NCBI RefSeq assembly: GCF_001667735.1
Contig: NZ_LZJN01000186.1
Location: forward strand, 1-57,732
Length of the DNA: 57,732 bases
Direction: 5' to 3'
DNA from: Mycobacterium sp. E183
GTDB taxonomy: Bacteria > Actinomycetota > Actinomycetes > Mycobacteriales > Mycobacteriaceae
Part shown: one piece after another, positions 7,545-15,073 of the stretch
Position numbering within the stretch: the stretch's first letter is position 1
Layout: each line of letters starts with the position of its first letter
Translations under genes and position numbers: made by a program
Notes under the pieces: model-generated
Told to the model about the DNA's origin: nothing
The model's input: only the letters and a program-made list of their open reading frames with translations
Databases searched by the model: none

Positions 7545-8069
7545 TCAGCCGTTGGCCCGCCACCACTGGTACAGCGCCGCGGCGTCGGTGTTCGGCCCGC
7601 GGATATAGCTCAATGTGTTCTTGGCATCGGTGGTCCAGATGATCTCGGCGGCGTTCTGGTATGTCCCGCAGGCCACCTGACCGGCATTGCCGTTGCTCCC
7701 CTGGTGCCAGCTGGTGGGCGACTGGCCGCTGTCGCCGCACGTGCTCAGCGCGTCGTCCTTGATGCTGGCCTTGAACGAGCCGACCAGGTTTTCGCCGTTG
7801 TTGAACAGGATGTACTTGGCCTGGACCGGGCCGCTCGGGTCGGGGTTCTGCCCGCACGCCAACGACGCCAGTTCGCCGGTGGTGATGCTCTGGGCCGTGC
7901 AGTTGTTCAGGCCGTAGCCCTTTGACAGCGATGCCGCAAGCGTGTTGACGTCCGACGCGTTACCGGTGTTCGCGGGATCCGCGGTGGCGGTTGCCGTGCC
8001 GGCGAAGGCGGCGCCGCCAGCGAGCGCCGCGGCCGCGACGGCCCGCAACGCGTTGCTGAGATAGGACAT
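7545..8069 (-). CDS. Small secreted Cys-containing protein (paralogue 2)
   Basis: This 174-residue paralogue of the gene at 6958-7479 has the same architecture: a signal peptide (MSYLSNALRAVAAAALAGG...TATADP), then LSKGYGLNNC, ACGQNPDPSGP, CGDSGQSP.SW, ACGTYQNA and a terminal LYQWWRANG. The four Cys align with those of the neighbour. The genes are co-directional with 65 bp between them, so they may share a transcript starting upstream of 8069. It is exported and small and has no catalytic motif; its function is not recognised. Confidence 0.85.
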   Translation of the reverse strand: MSYLSNALRAVAAAALAGGAAFAGTATATADPANTGNASDVNTLAASLSKGYGLNNCTAQSITTGELASLACGQNPDPSGPVQAKYILFNNGENLVGSFKASIKDDALSTCGDSGQSPTSWHQGSNGNAGQVACGTYQNAAEIIWTTDAKNTLSYIRGPNTDAAALYQWWRANG

Positions 8070-8462
8070 CCCACGACTCCTCGGCGGTTGTCGAGCCGGC
8101 GTCGCTCACCGGAGAAACATGCTTCCGCTAAGTAGGGATCGTAGGGCTATGTCGTGACAAAGCAACACATTCCGCTGGCAATTGTCTGTCTGGGCATCCT
8201 TTTCGGTGACGCGGCACGGCGGGGCCGCATGCCGGCTAGTCCGAAAGCCGATGCCGCTCAGTCCCTTTCGTATGGTGCCTTGCCATCGGCGCTGGGCGGC
8301 GGAAGGGGCGGGCAGGAGAACGGCGGTTGAACGCCGCGCGACCGCAGCGACGTTCTGCGGCGGGTCGAAAGGGGATTTTCAAATTGCTGGTGCCGCCGCG
8401 ACTGTGCTCGGGTATGGTTAGCACCGTTTCACGCCAGCTAACTTCTCGGGACTGGAGAATCC
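8070..8462. other. Intergenic region (393 bp) between divergent genes
   Basis: This gap separates the minus-strand secreted-protein pair from the plus-strand CD225 gene. It must hold promoters for both directions. A possible -10 (TATGGT, 8413-8418) and the Shine-Dalgarno GGAGA at 8455-8459 serve the plus-strand gene. I see no convincing coding frame, repeat or RNA structure in it. Confidence 0.5.
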
Positions 8463-8798
8463 ATGACACAGCCACCGGCACCGCCCCCTCCGCCGCCTGG
8501 TTACCCGCCGCAGCAGCCCGCCGGGCAAGCGCCGAATAACTATTTGGTGTGGTCCATCCTGGTGACGCTGTTCTGCTGTCTTCCGTTCGGGATCGTGGCC
8601 ATCGTCAAATCCAGCCAGGTCAACGGGCTCTGGGCGCAGGGCCGTTACGCCGAGGCGCAGGCGTCCGCCGACAGCGCCAAGAAGTGGGTGATCTGGTCGG
8701 CGGTCATCGGCGTCGTCGTGGGCATCATCTACGGCATCCTGATGGCGGTCGGCGCGCTGAACACGAACACCAATGCGGCACTTGCCGCGATGTTCTAA
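8463..8798 (+). CDS. CD225/dispanin-family membrane protein
   Basis: This 111-residue protein begins with a Pro-rich cytoplasmic tail (PPAPPPPPPGYPPQQP). The CD225 layout follows: a first membrane segment (YLVWSILVTLFCCLPFGIVA), the conserved loop VKSSQVNGLWAQGRYAEAQ with a helix SADSAKKW, and a second membrane segment (VIWSAVIGVVVGIIYGI). CD225 proteins (which include eukaryotic IFITMs) act in membranes; the bacterial role is not established. It is followed 15 bp later by a DUF2752 gene, probably in the same transcript. Confidence 0.9.
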   Translation: MTQPPAPPPPPPGYPPQQPAGQAPNNYLVWSILVTLFCCLPFGIVAIVKSSQVNGLWAQGRYAEAQASADSAKKWVIWSAVIGVVVGIIYGILMAVGALNTNTNAALAAMF

Positions 8799-8813
8799 GC
8801 CCGGTTCGCGACC

Positions 8814-9239
8814 ATGGTGACCCGCCAAGGGTCGGCGCCGTCGAGCGTGGGCGCGCCACTGCTGGTGGCCGCGTCCGCGACGCTGATGTGCGCCGCCATC
8901 TGGGCGGGTGACCCGACCACTCCCAACGGTCCGCTGCCGGTGTGTCCCACCAAGGCGCTGTTGGGTATCGACTGTCCGGGATGCGGCAGCTTGCGCATGC
9001 TGTACTCCCTGATGCACGGCAACATCACGGCGGCCGCCAGGTTCAACGCCTTGGGCCTGGCGGCTGTCGTGCTCTTGGTGTGGGCGTACCTCGCCTGGAC
9101 CTACGGGCGGCTCGCGGGCAGGCGGATACGCAGCTGGCAACACACTCGCTGGTCCGCCGTGGTGGCCATGGTGTTGGTCGGGGCGTGGTTTGTGGTGCGC
9201 AACATCCCCTTTGCACCGTTCAGCGCCCTGTACGTCTGA
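8814..9239 (+). CDS. DUF2752 membrane protein
   Basis: This 141-residue protein has three predicted membrane segments (residues about 12-30, 80-97 and 115-132). It carries the DUF2752 signature CPTKALLGIDCPGCGSLRM, with the CPGCG-x-xR motif, then LMHGNITAAARFNALG. Function is unknown. It follows the CD225 gene closely, an association I recall in actinobacteria. Confidence 0.88.
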   Translation: MVTRQGSAPSSVGAPLLVAASATLMCAAIWAGDPTTPNGPLPVCPTKALLGIDCPGCGSLRMLYSLMHGNITAAARFNALGLAAVVLLVWAYLAWTYGRLAGRRIRSWQHTRWSAVVAMVLVGAWFVVRNIPFAPFSALYV

Positions 9240-9292
9240 TACCGCCGTGTCCTGATCCCGGCCGGTGGCACCGCGGTCTAACCTGGGGCGCG

Positions 9293-10795
9293 ATGGTGAA
9301 CAAATTCGCGACGGTACCTGCGGCGCTCGTCGTGGTCGCCCTGACCGCATTCTCGACCGGCTGCTTCCACAAGTCGGCAAACTCGCAACAGGCAACGGGC
9401 GACCCCGCCGCGGCGGCCCGGTTCGCCAGCGCCCTGCACGACAAAGTCACGAGCGACGCGATGATGGCGCACCTGGCAAAGCTCCAGGACATTGCCAACG
9501 CCAACAACGGTACCCGGGCGGTGGGTACCCCGGGTTACGAGGCCAGCGTCGACTACGTGGTGAACACGTTGCGCGGCAGCGGTTTCGACGTGCAGACCCC
9601 CGAGTTCTCGGCGCGGGTGTTCCACGGCGACAAGCCGGAGGTGACCGTCGGCGGTAAGCCGGTGGAGGCGCACGCGCTGGACTTCAGCCTCGGCACCCCG
9701 CCGGGAGGAGTGAGCGGTCCGCTGGTGGCCGTGCCCGCCAGCAACGGCCCCGGCTGCGCACCTCCGGATTACGGCAGTCTGCCGGTTCAGGGAGCCGTCG
9801 TCCTGGTGGACCGGGGCGGTTGCCCCTTCGCTCAGAAGGAAGACGCCGCGGCGCAGCGCGGAGCGGTCGCGATGATCGTCGCCGACAACGTCGACGAGCA
9901 ACAGATGGGTGGCACGCTGGGCCCGGACACCAACGTCAAGATCCCGGTGGTAAGCGTCACCAAGTCGGTTGGCGTGCAATTGCGCACCCAGCCGGGGGGC
10001 GTCACCATCAAGCTGAACGCGAGCGTCCAGAGTTTCAAGGCGCGCAACGTGATCGCCCAGACCAAGACCGGCTCGACCACCAATGTCGTGATGGCCGGCG
10101 CCCATTTGGACAGCGTGCCGGAAGGCCCGGGCATCAACGACAACGGTTCAGGCGTGGCCGCGATATTGGAAACCGCTCTGCGGCTGGGCAATTCGCCACC
10201 GGTACGTAACGCGGTGCGGTTCGGCTTCTGGGGCGCGGAGGAACTCGGGCTGATCGGTTCGCGCAACTACGTCGAGTCGCTTGACTTGACCGGGCTCAAA
10301 AGCATTGCGCTGTATCTGAACTTCGACATGCTCGCGTCGCCGAACCCCGGCTACTTCACCTATGACGGTGACCAGTCGCTGCCCGCGGACGCTCGCGGCC
10401 AGCCGGTGGTGCCGGAGGGGTCGGCCGGCATCGAACGCACCCTGGTCGCCTACCTGAAGTCCGCCGGGAAGACCGCGCAGGACACCTCGTTCGACGGCCG
10501 TTCCGATTACGACGGATTCACCCTGGCGGGCATCCCCGCCGGCGGCCTGTTCTCCGGCGCCGAGGTGAAGATGTCCGCGGATCAGGCAAAGCTGTGGGGC
10601 GGGACCGCGGACCAGCCCTTCGACCCCAACTATCACCAGAAGACGGATACCCTCGAGCACATCGACCGGACCGCTCTGGGCATCAACGGCGGTGGCGTCG
10701 CCTACGCGGTGGGCCTGTACGCGCAGGACCTCGGCGGCCACAACGGGGTGCCCACGATGGAGGACCGCACGCGTCACGTGCTAACCAAGCCATGA
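9293..10795 (+). CDS. lpqL: Lipoprotein aminopeptidase LpqL (M28 family, PA domain)
   Basis: This 500-residue protein has the same length as recalled for Rv0418. A lipoprotein signal ends FSTGC (Cys24), so it is anchored on the outer face of the membrane. A PA domain (PLVAVPASNG...VVLVDRGGCPFAQKEDAA) is inserted before the M28 metallopeptidase domain. The metal and catalytic residues appear intact: GAHLDS, GINDNGSG, FWGAEELGL (catalytic Glu-Glu), NFDML and the final His in PNYHQKTDTLEH. The family removes N-terminal residues from peptides using two zinc ions. The stop overlaps the start of a paralogue (ATGA). Confidence 0.92.
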   Translation: MVNKFATVPAALVVVALTAFSTGCFHKSANSQQATGDPAAAARFASALHDKVTSDAMMAHLAKLQDIANANNGTRAVGTPGYEASVDYVVNTLRGSGFDVQTPEFSARVFHGDKPEVTVGGKPVEAHALDFSLGTPPGGVSGPLVAVPASNGPGCAPPDYGSLPVQGAVVLVDRGGCPFAQKEDAAAQRGAVAMIVADNVDEQQMGGTLGPDTNVKIPVVSVTKSVGVQLRTQPGGVTIKLNASVQSFKARNVIAQTKTGSTTNVVMAGAHLDSVPEGPGINDNGSGVAAILETALRLGNSPPVRNAVRFGFWGAEELGLIGSRNYVESLDLTGLKSIALYLNFDMLASPNPGYFTYDGDQSLPADARGQPVVPEGSAGIERTLVAYLKSAGKTAQDTSFDGRSDYDGFTLAGIPAGGLFSGAEVKMSADQAKLWGGTADQPFDPNYHQKTDTLEHIDRTALGINGGGVAYAVGLYAQDLGGHNGVPTMEDRTRHVLTKP

Positions 10796-12264
10796 CCCGT
10801 CGGCTGCGCGCGGCAATGCTGCTGGTGACCTTGTTGCTGGCGTCGTGCACATCGGCGCGGCCGGGATCCCCGACTGCCGCACCGGATCTGGCGCACGGCC
10901 TGGCCGGCAAGGTGACCACCGAGGCGATGTTCACCCACCTGCGCGCGCTGCAGAACATCGCCAATGCGAACAAGGGCAACCGGGCCGACGGCACGCCGGG
11001 TTACGACGCCAGCGTCGACTACATCGCTAAAGCGTTGCGTGACAAAGGTTTCGAGGTACTGACGCCGCAGTTCGACCGGCTCTACACCGTCTCCCCGGGC
11101 AGGCCGTCGATGACGGTGGCCGGCCGCAGCTACACCGTTGACCAGGCCTCGCTGCTGGTCCAGACGCCGCCCGGCGGACTCACCGGGCAGCCGGTCCGGC
11201 CCACCCAGCCGTCGGGCTGCGCGGCGGGCGATTATCCGGCCGTGCTGCCCAAGGGGTCGATCGCCGTCGTAGACGACACACGTTGCTCGGTGGTCGACAA
11301 GCAGAACAGCGCGGTGTCCAAGGGTGCGGCGGCGCTCGTCGTGCTCAGTGCGCCCGCCGGCCAGGGCGCCCCGCCCACCCTGTTCGCTCCCGGCTACTTC
11401 AAGCAGCTGACCGTCCCCGTCGCGGTCGCCAACCCGGCCACCGCCACCGCGCTCTCCGGCGCGACCGCGCCAGTCCGCCTGGTGCTGGACGCCCAAAACG
11501 TCAAGATCACGTCACGGAACGTGCTGGCGCAGACCAAGACCGGCTCGCCGCACGACGTGATCGTGGTGGGCGCGCACCTCGACAGCCCCCGCGGCGGCCC
11601 TGGCATCAACGACGACGGAACCGGGGTGGCCGCGGTGCTGGAGACGGCGCTGCAGCTGGGCCCCCTGGCGCCCGTGAACAACGCGGTGCGGTTCGCGTTC
11701 TGGGGCGCCGACGAGGACGGGCTCAACGGCGTCATGGACTACGTGTTCGGCATGAACAGCGATCAGCTCAACGACATCGCGATGTACCTCAACTTCACCA
11801 CGCTGGGTTCTCCCAACGCCGGCTTCTTCACCGAAGACGGCGATCAGTCCGGTCCGCCGTCGCCCGGGGTGACTTACGCGGACGTCCCCGACGGGTCGGC
11901 CGGCATCGAGCGCACCCTGGCCGGTTACCTGAACCTGGCCGGGAAGCGGCCCGCGGACATGCCGCTGAACACGCTCGCCGACTACCACCCCTTCATGGTC
12001 GCGGGCGTGCCGATCGGCGGCATGACGGCCGGGGCGTCGCAACCGAAGACCACCGTGCAGGCCCGGCTGTGGGGTGGGCAGGCCGGGGCCCCGTTCGACC
12101 CCAACTACCAAGGCCCCCGCGAAACCGTCGACACCGTCAACCGGGACGCCCTGGCCATCATGGGGTCTGGCGTCGGATACGCCGTAGGCAGCTATGCGGA
12201 ATCCATCGGCGGCGTCAACGGCGTGCCACCGCACGACAAGCGGCATCGGACCCGGGTGCCATAA
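10792..12264 (+). CDS. LpqL paralogue, M28-type lipoprotein with degenerate active site
   Basis: This 490-residue lipoprotein (signal ending LLASC) is a paralogue of lpqL over its whole length, including the PA-like domain. The first two metal residues remain (GAHLDS, GINDDGTG), and so does the metal-binding Glu of the third motif. The other positions have changed. FWGAEELGL is FWGADEDGL (catalytic Glu to Asp), NFDML is NFTTL (metal Asp to Thr), and YHQKTDTLEH is YQGPRETVDT (metal His to Gln). It is therefore probably inactive or altered as a peptidase, and may bind peptides or regulate LpqL. It is translationally coupled to lpqL (ATGA). Confidence 0.85.
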   Translation: MTRRLRAAMLLVTLLLASCTSARPGSPTAAPDLAHGLAGKVTTEAMFTHLRALQNIANANKGNRADGTPGYDASVDYIAKALRDKGFEVLTPQFDRLYTVSPGRPSMTVAGRSYTVDQASLLVQTPPGGLTGQPVRPTQPSGCAAGDYPAVLPKGSIAVVDDTRCSVVDKQNSAVSKGAAALVVLSAPAGQGAPPTLFAPGYFKQLTVPVAVANPATATALSGATAPVRLVLDAQNVKITSRNVLAQTKTGSPHDVIVVGAHLDSPRGGPGINDDGTGVAAVLETALQLGPLAPVNNAVRFAFWGADEDGLNGVMDYVFGMNSDQLNDIAMYLNFTTLGSPNAGFFTEDGDQSGPPSPGVTYADVPDGSAGIERTLAGYLNLAGKRPADMPLNTLADYHPFMVAGVPIGGMTAGASQPKTTVQARLWGGQAGAPFDPNYQGPRETVDTVNRDALAIMGSGVGYAVGSYAESIGGVNGVPPHDKRHRTRVP

Positions 12265-12301
12265 CCGCTGCTCGGCGCCTTGTCGGGGGGCCGCGCTACA
12301 C

Positions 12302-12317
12302 TCGAACACATGTTCGA
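12302..12317. promoter_or_regulatory. SOS (LexA) box overlapping a start codon
   Basis: TCGAACACATGTTCGA matches the mycobacterial LexA operator TCGAAC-N4-GTTCGA perfectly. The ATG of the 13E12-type gene (12310-12312) lies inside it. LexA control of 13E12 genes in M. tuberculosis is established. Bound LexA would block this gene until DNA damage. Confidence 0.9.
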
Positions 12318-13772
12318 TAGACGCCTACACGAGTACTGGGAGCCTCCCCGGTGTGAGCGATCCCGCGCGCTGGTGGAACGGATGTGCTCCTCGTGGCGGC
12401 TGGAGGCGCGGATGGTCGCGGACCGGCTGGACGCCATCGGGGAGTTGTTCGAGCTGCGCCGCGCCCAGCGCGGTGAGGAGTCGGATTGGGCGGTGGACAC
12501 CTGGGCGGCGGTGGGGGCCGAGGTGGCCGCGGCGTTTCGGGTGAGCCTGGCGATGGCCGGCAGCTTCATGCGGTATGCGCTCGCGATGCGTGAGCGGCTG
12601 CCGCAGGTGGCCGAGGTGTTCCGCGCGGGCGACATCAGCTATCGGTTGTTCCAGACGATCGTGTACCGCACCGATCTGATCACAGACGCCGCCGTGTTGG
12701 CCGCCGTGGATGCCGAGCTGGCGATGCGTGCGGCGAGGTGGCCCTCCATGACCCGGGGCCGGTTGGCCGGCCAGGTGGACAAGATCGTGGGGAAGGCCGA
12801 CGTCGATGCGGTGCGCCGCCGCGACCAGTCGAGGCCGAGCGCTGGGTCGGGGTCGAGGATCTCGAGGGCGGCATGTCCGAAATCCACGGCAGCTTGTTCA
12901 GTCCCGACGCCCACGCGCTGGATCGGCGGCTGGATGCGTTGGCGGCCACGGTGTGTGAGCACGACCCGCGCAGCGCGGATCAGCGGCGCGCCGACGCGCT
13001 TGGGGTGCTTGCCGCCGGCGCGGATCGGCTGGGCTGCCGCTGCGGGCGCCCCGACTGCACGGCCGGAAAGCGACCTGGCGCAACGCCGGTCGTCATTCAC
13101 GTGATCGCCGAGCAGGCCAGCGTCGAGGGCGCCGGGTCGGCTCCGGCGTCGGAGGTGGGCGCGGACGCGCTGATCACCGCCGAGGTCGTGGCCGAGCTGG
13201 CCGGCTCGGCCAAGCTGGTGCCCCTGGGCGCCCCGGCCGAGGCGGAGCCGCGCTACACCCCGTCGAGGAGGCTGGCCGATTTCGTGCGGTGCCGGGACCT
13301 GACGTGTCGGGCCCCGGGGTGTGACCGCCCGGCCGTCGACTGCGACATCGACCACACGATCCCGTACTCCGAGGGCGGTGCGACGCACCCGTCGAACCTC
13401 AAATGCCTTTGCCGCCAACATCATTTGCTGAAAACTTTTTGGGGCTGGCGCGACGAGCAACTGGAGGACGGCACCCTGATCTGGCGGCTGCCCGACGGAC
13501 ACACCTACGTCACCACCCCGGGCAGCGCGCTGCTGTTCCCCAGCCTGTGCGTGCCCACCGGTGACGCCCCGGCCCCCACACCCGTCGAGCGGTGTGGTGA
13601 GCGCACCGCGATGATGCCGCTGCGCACCCGCACCCGTGCCCAAAACCGGGCCCAGCGCATCGCCACCGAACGGCACCGCAACCGCCAAGCCCGGCTGGCC
13701 GCCCACCCCGTGGCGCCGGCCAGTTCGATACCCGCCGGCCCCGCGCCCCCAGAGGATCCACCGCCCTTCTAG
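12310..13772 (+). pseudogene. 13E12-repeat family protein (DUF222 + HNH), frameshifted
   Basis: The first frame from ATG 12310 carries the DUF222 part (MFDRRLHEYWEPPRCERSRA...GRLAGQVDKIVGKADVDAVRRR). From about 12,830 homology continues in the -1 frame (VEAERWVGVEDLEGGMSEIHG) to the stop at 13770-13772. That part includes the HNH endonuclease motif: CRAPGCDRPAVDCDIDH, YSEGG, NLKCLCRQHH. The join needs one missing base, or two extra, near 12,815-12,835. It is either a real frameshift or a sequencing error. Joined, it is about 487 residues, normal for the family. Role: DNA-damage-inducible HNH protein of unknown function. Confidence 0.88.
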
Positions 13773-13783
13773 GGCCTGCGCCG

Positions 13784-14362
13784 TCAAGGCATGTGCGGGT
13801 TCATCATTCGTCCGCAGCCCATCCCGCCCCGACCCATCATCTGCTGCATCATGGCCGGCATGCCCTGCTCCACGAAGCCGGTGACTTCGCGCGCGTGCGC
13901 TCGGATGACGTCGGTGAGGGCAGGGTCGTCGGCGGTCTCCTCGGCGATCACGCCCCCTGGGGTGAACGTCAGCTGCCGCCGGTAGCCGCCGGCGCGACGG
14001 AACAGCGTCGGCAGGGTTTGGCTCATGCAGCCGACTTCGGTTCCCTGATCCAGGTGGGCGTACATGCTCGAGACGTGCGCCTGGAGTTGGGCGGTCAGAT
14101 CCGGGGACGTCGATTCGGTGGTGGTGCGCACGCCGCCGGGAATGTCCTCGACCACCCGGCTGATTTCGCTGTGCCGCATGAACATGTCCATGTAGCGGTT
14201 CATGTCCATGTGACCGGCGCCCATGAAGCCGCCGCAGTTGGTGAGGCGGACTCCTGCGGGCCAGATGCCGCGACGCGCGTAGCGCAGACCCAGCACGCCG
14301 CCCGCACCCAGCGCACCGAACGCGGCAAGCGCCGCGCGCCGTGTCAAATTGGCCATCGTCAC
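13784..14362 (-). CDS. Exported Met/His-rich protein next to a copper-type operator
   Basis: This 192-residue protein starts at ATG 14362 (or ATG 14356). The N-terminus NLTRRAALAAFGALGAGGVLG looks like an export signal with a twin-Arg. The mature part has clusters of potential soft-metal ligands: NCGGFMGAGHMDMNRYMDMFMRH near the start and MPAMMQQMMGRGGMGCGRMM at the C-terminus, plus further Cys. I do not recognise a named family. Met/Cys/His clustering and the TACCC-N5-GGGTA operator 81 bases upstream suggest copper binding outside the cytoplasm (inferred). It is convergent with the 13E12 gene and divergent from the next gene. Confidence 0.75.
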   Translation of the reverse strand: MTMANLTRRAALAAFGALGAGGVLGLRYARRGIWPAGVRLTNCGGFMGAGHMDMNRYMDMFMRHSEISRVVEDIPGGVRTTTESTSPDLTAQLQAHVSSMYAHLDQGTEVGCMSQTLPTLFRRAGGYRRQLTFTPGGVIAEETADDPALTDVIRAHAREVTGFVEQGMPAMMQQMMGRGGMGCGRMMNPHMP

Positions 14363-14442
14363 GTTCCTTCGGGACAGACTCCTGCACGCAATTGAGGCAA
14401 TCTGACCAGACCCGCGAATCCCGTACTAGGGCCAATGGTCCC

Positions 14443-14457
14443 TACCCCCGGTGGGTA
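14443..14457. promoter_or_regulatory. RicR-type copper operator (TACCC-N5-GGGTA)
   Basis: TACCC-CCGGT-GGGTA matches the palindrome described for the M. tuberculosis copper-responsive repressor RicR exactly. It sits between two divergent Met-rich genes. A possible -10 for the plus-strand gene (TATATG, 14456-14461) overlaps its right half. Copper loading of RicR releases the DNA, so both genes are predicted to be copper-induced. Confidence 0.75.
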
Positions 14458-14479
14458 TATGTGTGACATCGTCCTGGGC

Positions 14480-14854
14480 ATGACTGAAACTCCTGAATCC
14501 AGCGTTGGGCCCGTGACCGGCAACCACGGGGACGGGCCGTACGCGCGCAGTCGGCTGGGCCACGTGGCCGCATGGGTGGTCATCGTCGCCGGTGTGGTGT
14601 TCGTCGTCGCGGTCATCTTCTTCACGGGGCTGTTCTTGGGCTGGTCCTCGGGTGACCACTACGGCTGGCGCCACGGATATGGCGGCGGCCGTGCCGGCAC
14701 CTGCCCGATGATGCAGCCCGGCGGCATGATGGGGCCCGGCATGATCGGACCCGGCGGCATGATGGGGCCCGGCGGGATGGGACCCGGCGGGATGGGGCCC
14801 GGGGGCCCGGTGGGGCCTCAGCAGACGCCGGCACCGACGGCGCCGCGCCCCTAG
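14480..14854 (+). CDS. Small membrane protein with Met/Gly-rich tail, putative copper-responsive
   Basis: This 124-residue protein starts at ATG 14480 (MTETPESSVG). A short cytoplasmic part precedes one membrane helix (VAAWVVIVAGVVFVVAVIFF). An extracytoplasmic tail follows with DHYGWRHGYGGG and then repeated GGMMGPG/GGMGPG units (about nine Met), ending in Pro-rich sequence. Met-rich extracytoplasmic repeats commonly bind Cu(I). No family was recognised. The upstream RicR-like operator supports a copper role (inferred). An in-frame ATG at 14435 would lie across the operator and is less likely. Confidence 0.75.
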   Translation: MTETPESSVGPVTGNHGDGPYARSRLGHVAAWVVIVAGVVFVVAVIFFTGLFLGWSSGDHYGWRHGYGGGRAGTCPMMQPGGMMGPGMIGPGGMMGPGGMGPGGMGPGGPVGPQQTPAPTAPRP

Positions 14855-15000
14855 CGGGCAACGCCCCTCAAACGGCGCCGCCGAGTTCGCTATTGCCATC
14901 GGACAACCCACCCGGCGCTTCTCGTTCGACCACCGGTAAGCCGCCCGCAATCGCGCGCCCACGCGGCCGGCGCGGGCGTTCGACGGTGTTTTCATTCGGG

Positions 15001-15029
15001 CTGTCACGGTTAGCCAACCGCTCTAGAAT
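15001..15029 (+). promoter_or_regulatory. SigA-like promoter of lpqM
   Basis: CTGTCA (15001-15006) and TAGAAT (15024-15029) are separated by 17 bp, 45 bases before the lpqM start. The -10 is a good match and the -35 matches TTGACA at four of six bases. Confidence 0.5.
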
Positions 15030-15073
15030 GAGACGCTTTGGTCTGCCCTGTAGCCGGTCGGGATGAGGTTGGT

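Noticed and set aside
8182..8460. Short open frames in the 393-bp gap before the CD225 gene
   Set aside because: They overlap each other on both strands, have no ribosome sites and no protein-like composition.
12310..13772. Mobile intron or transposase because of the HNH motif
   Set aside because: The DUF222-HNH layout and the SOS box identify the 13E12 family. No terminal repeats or transposase motifs flank it.
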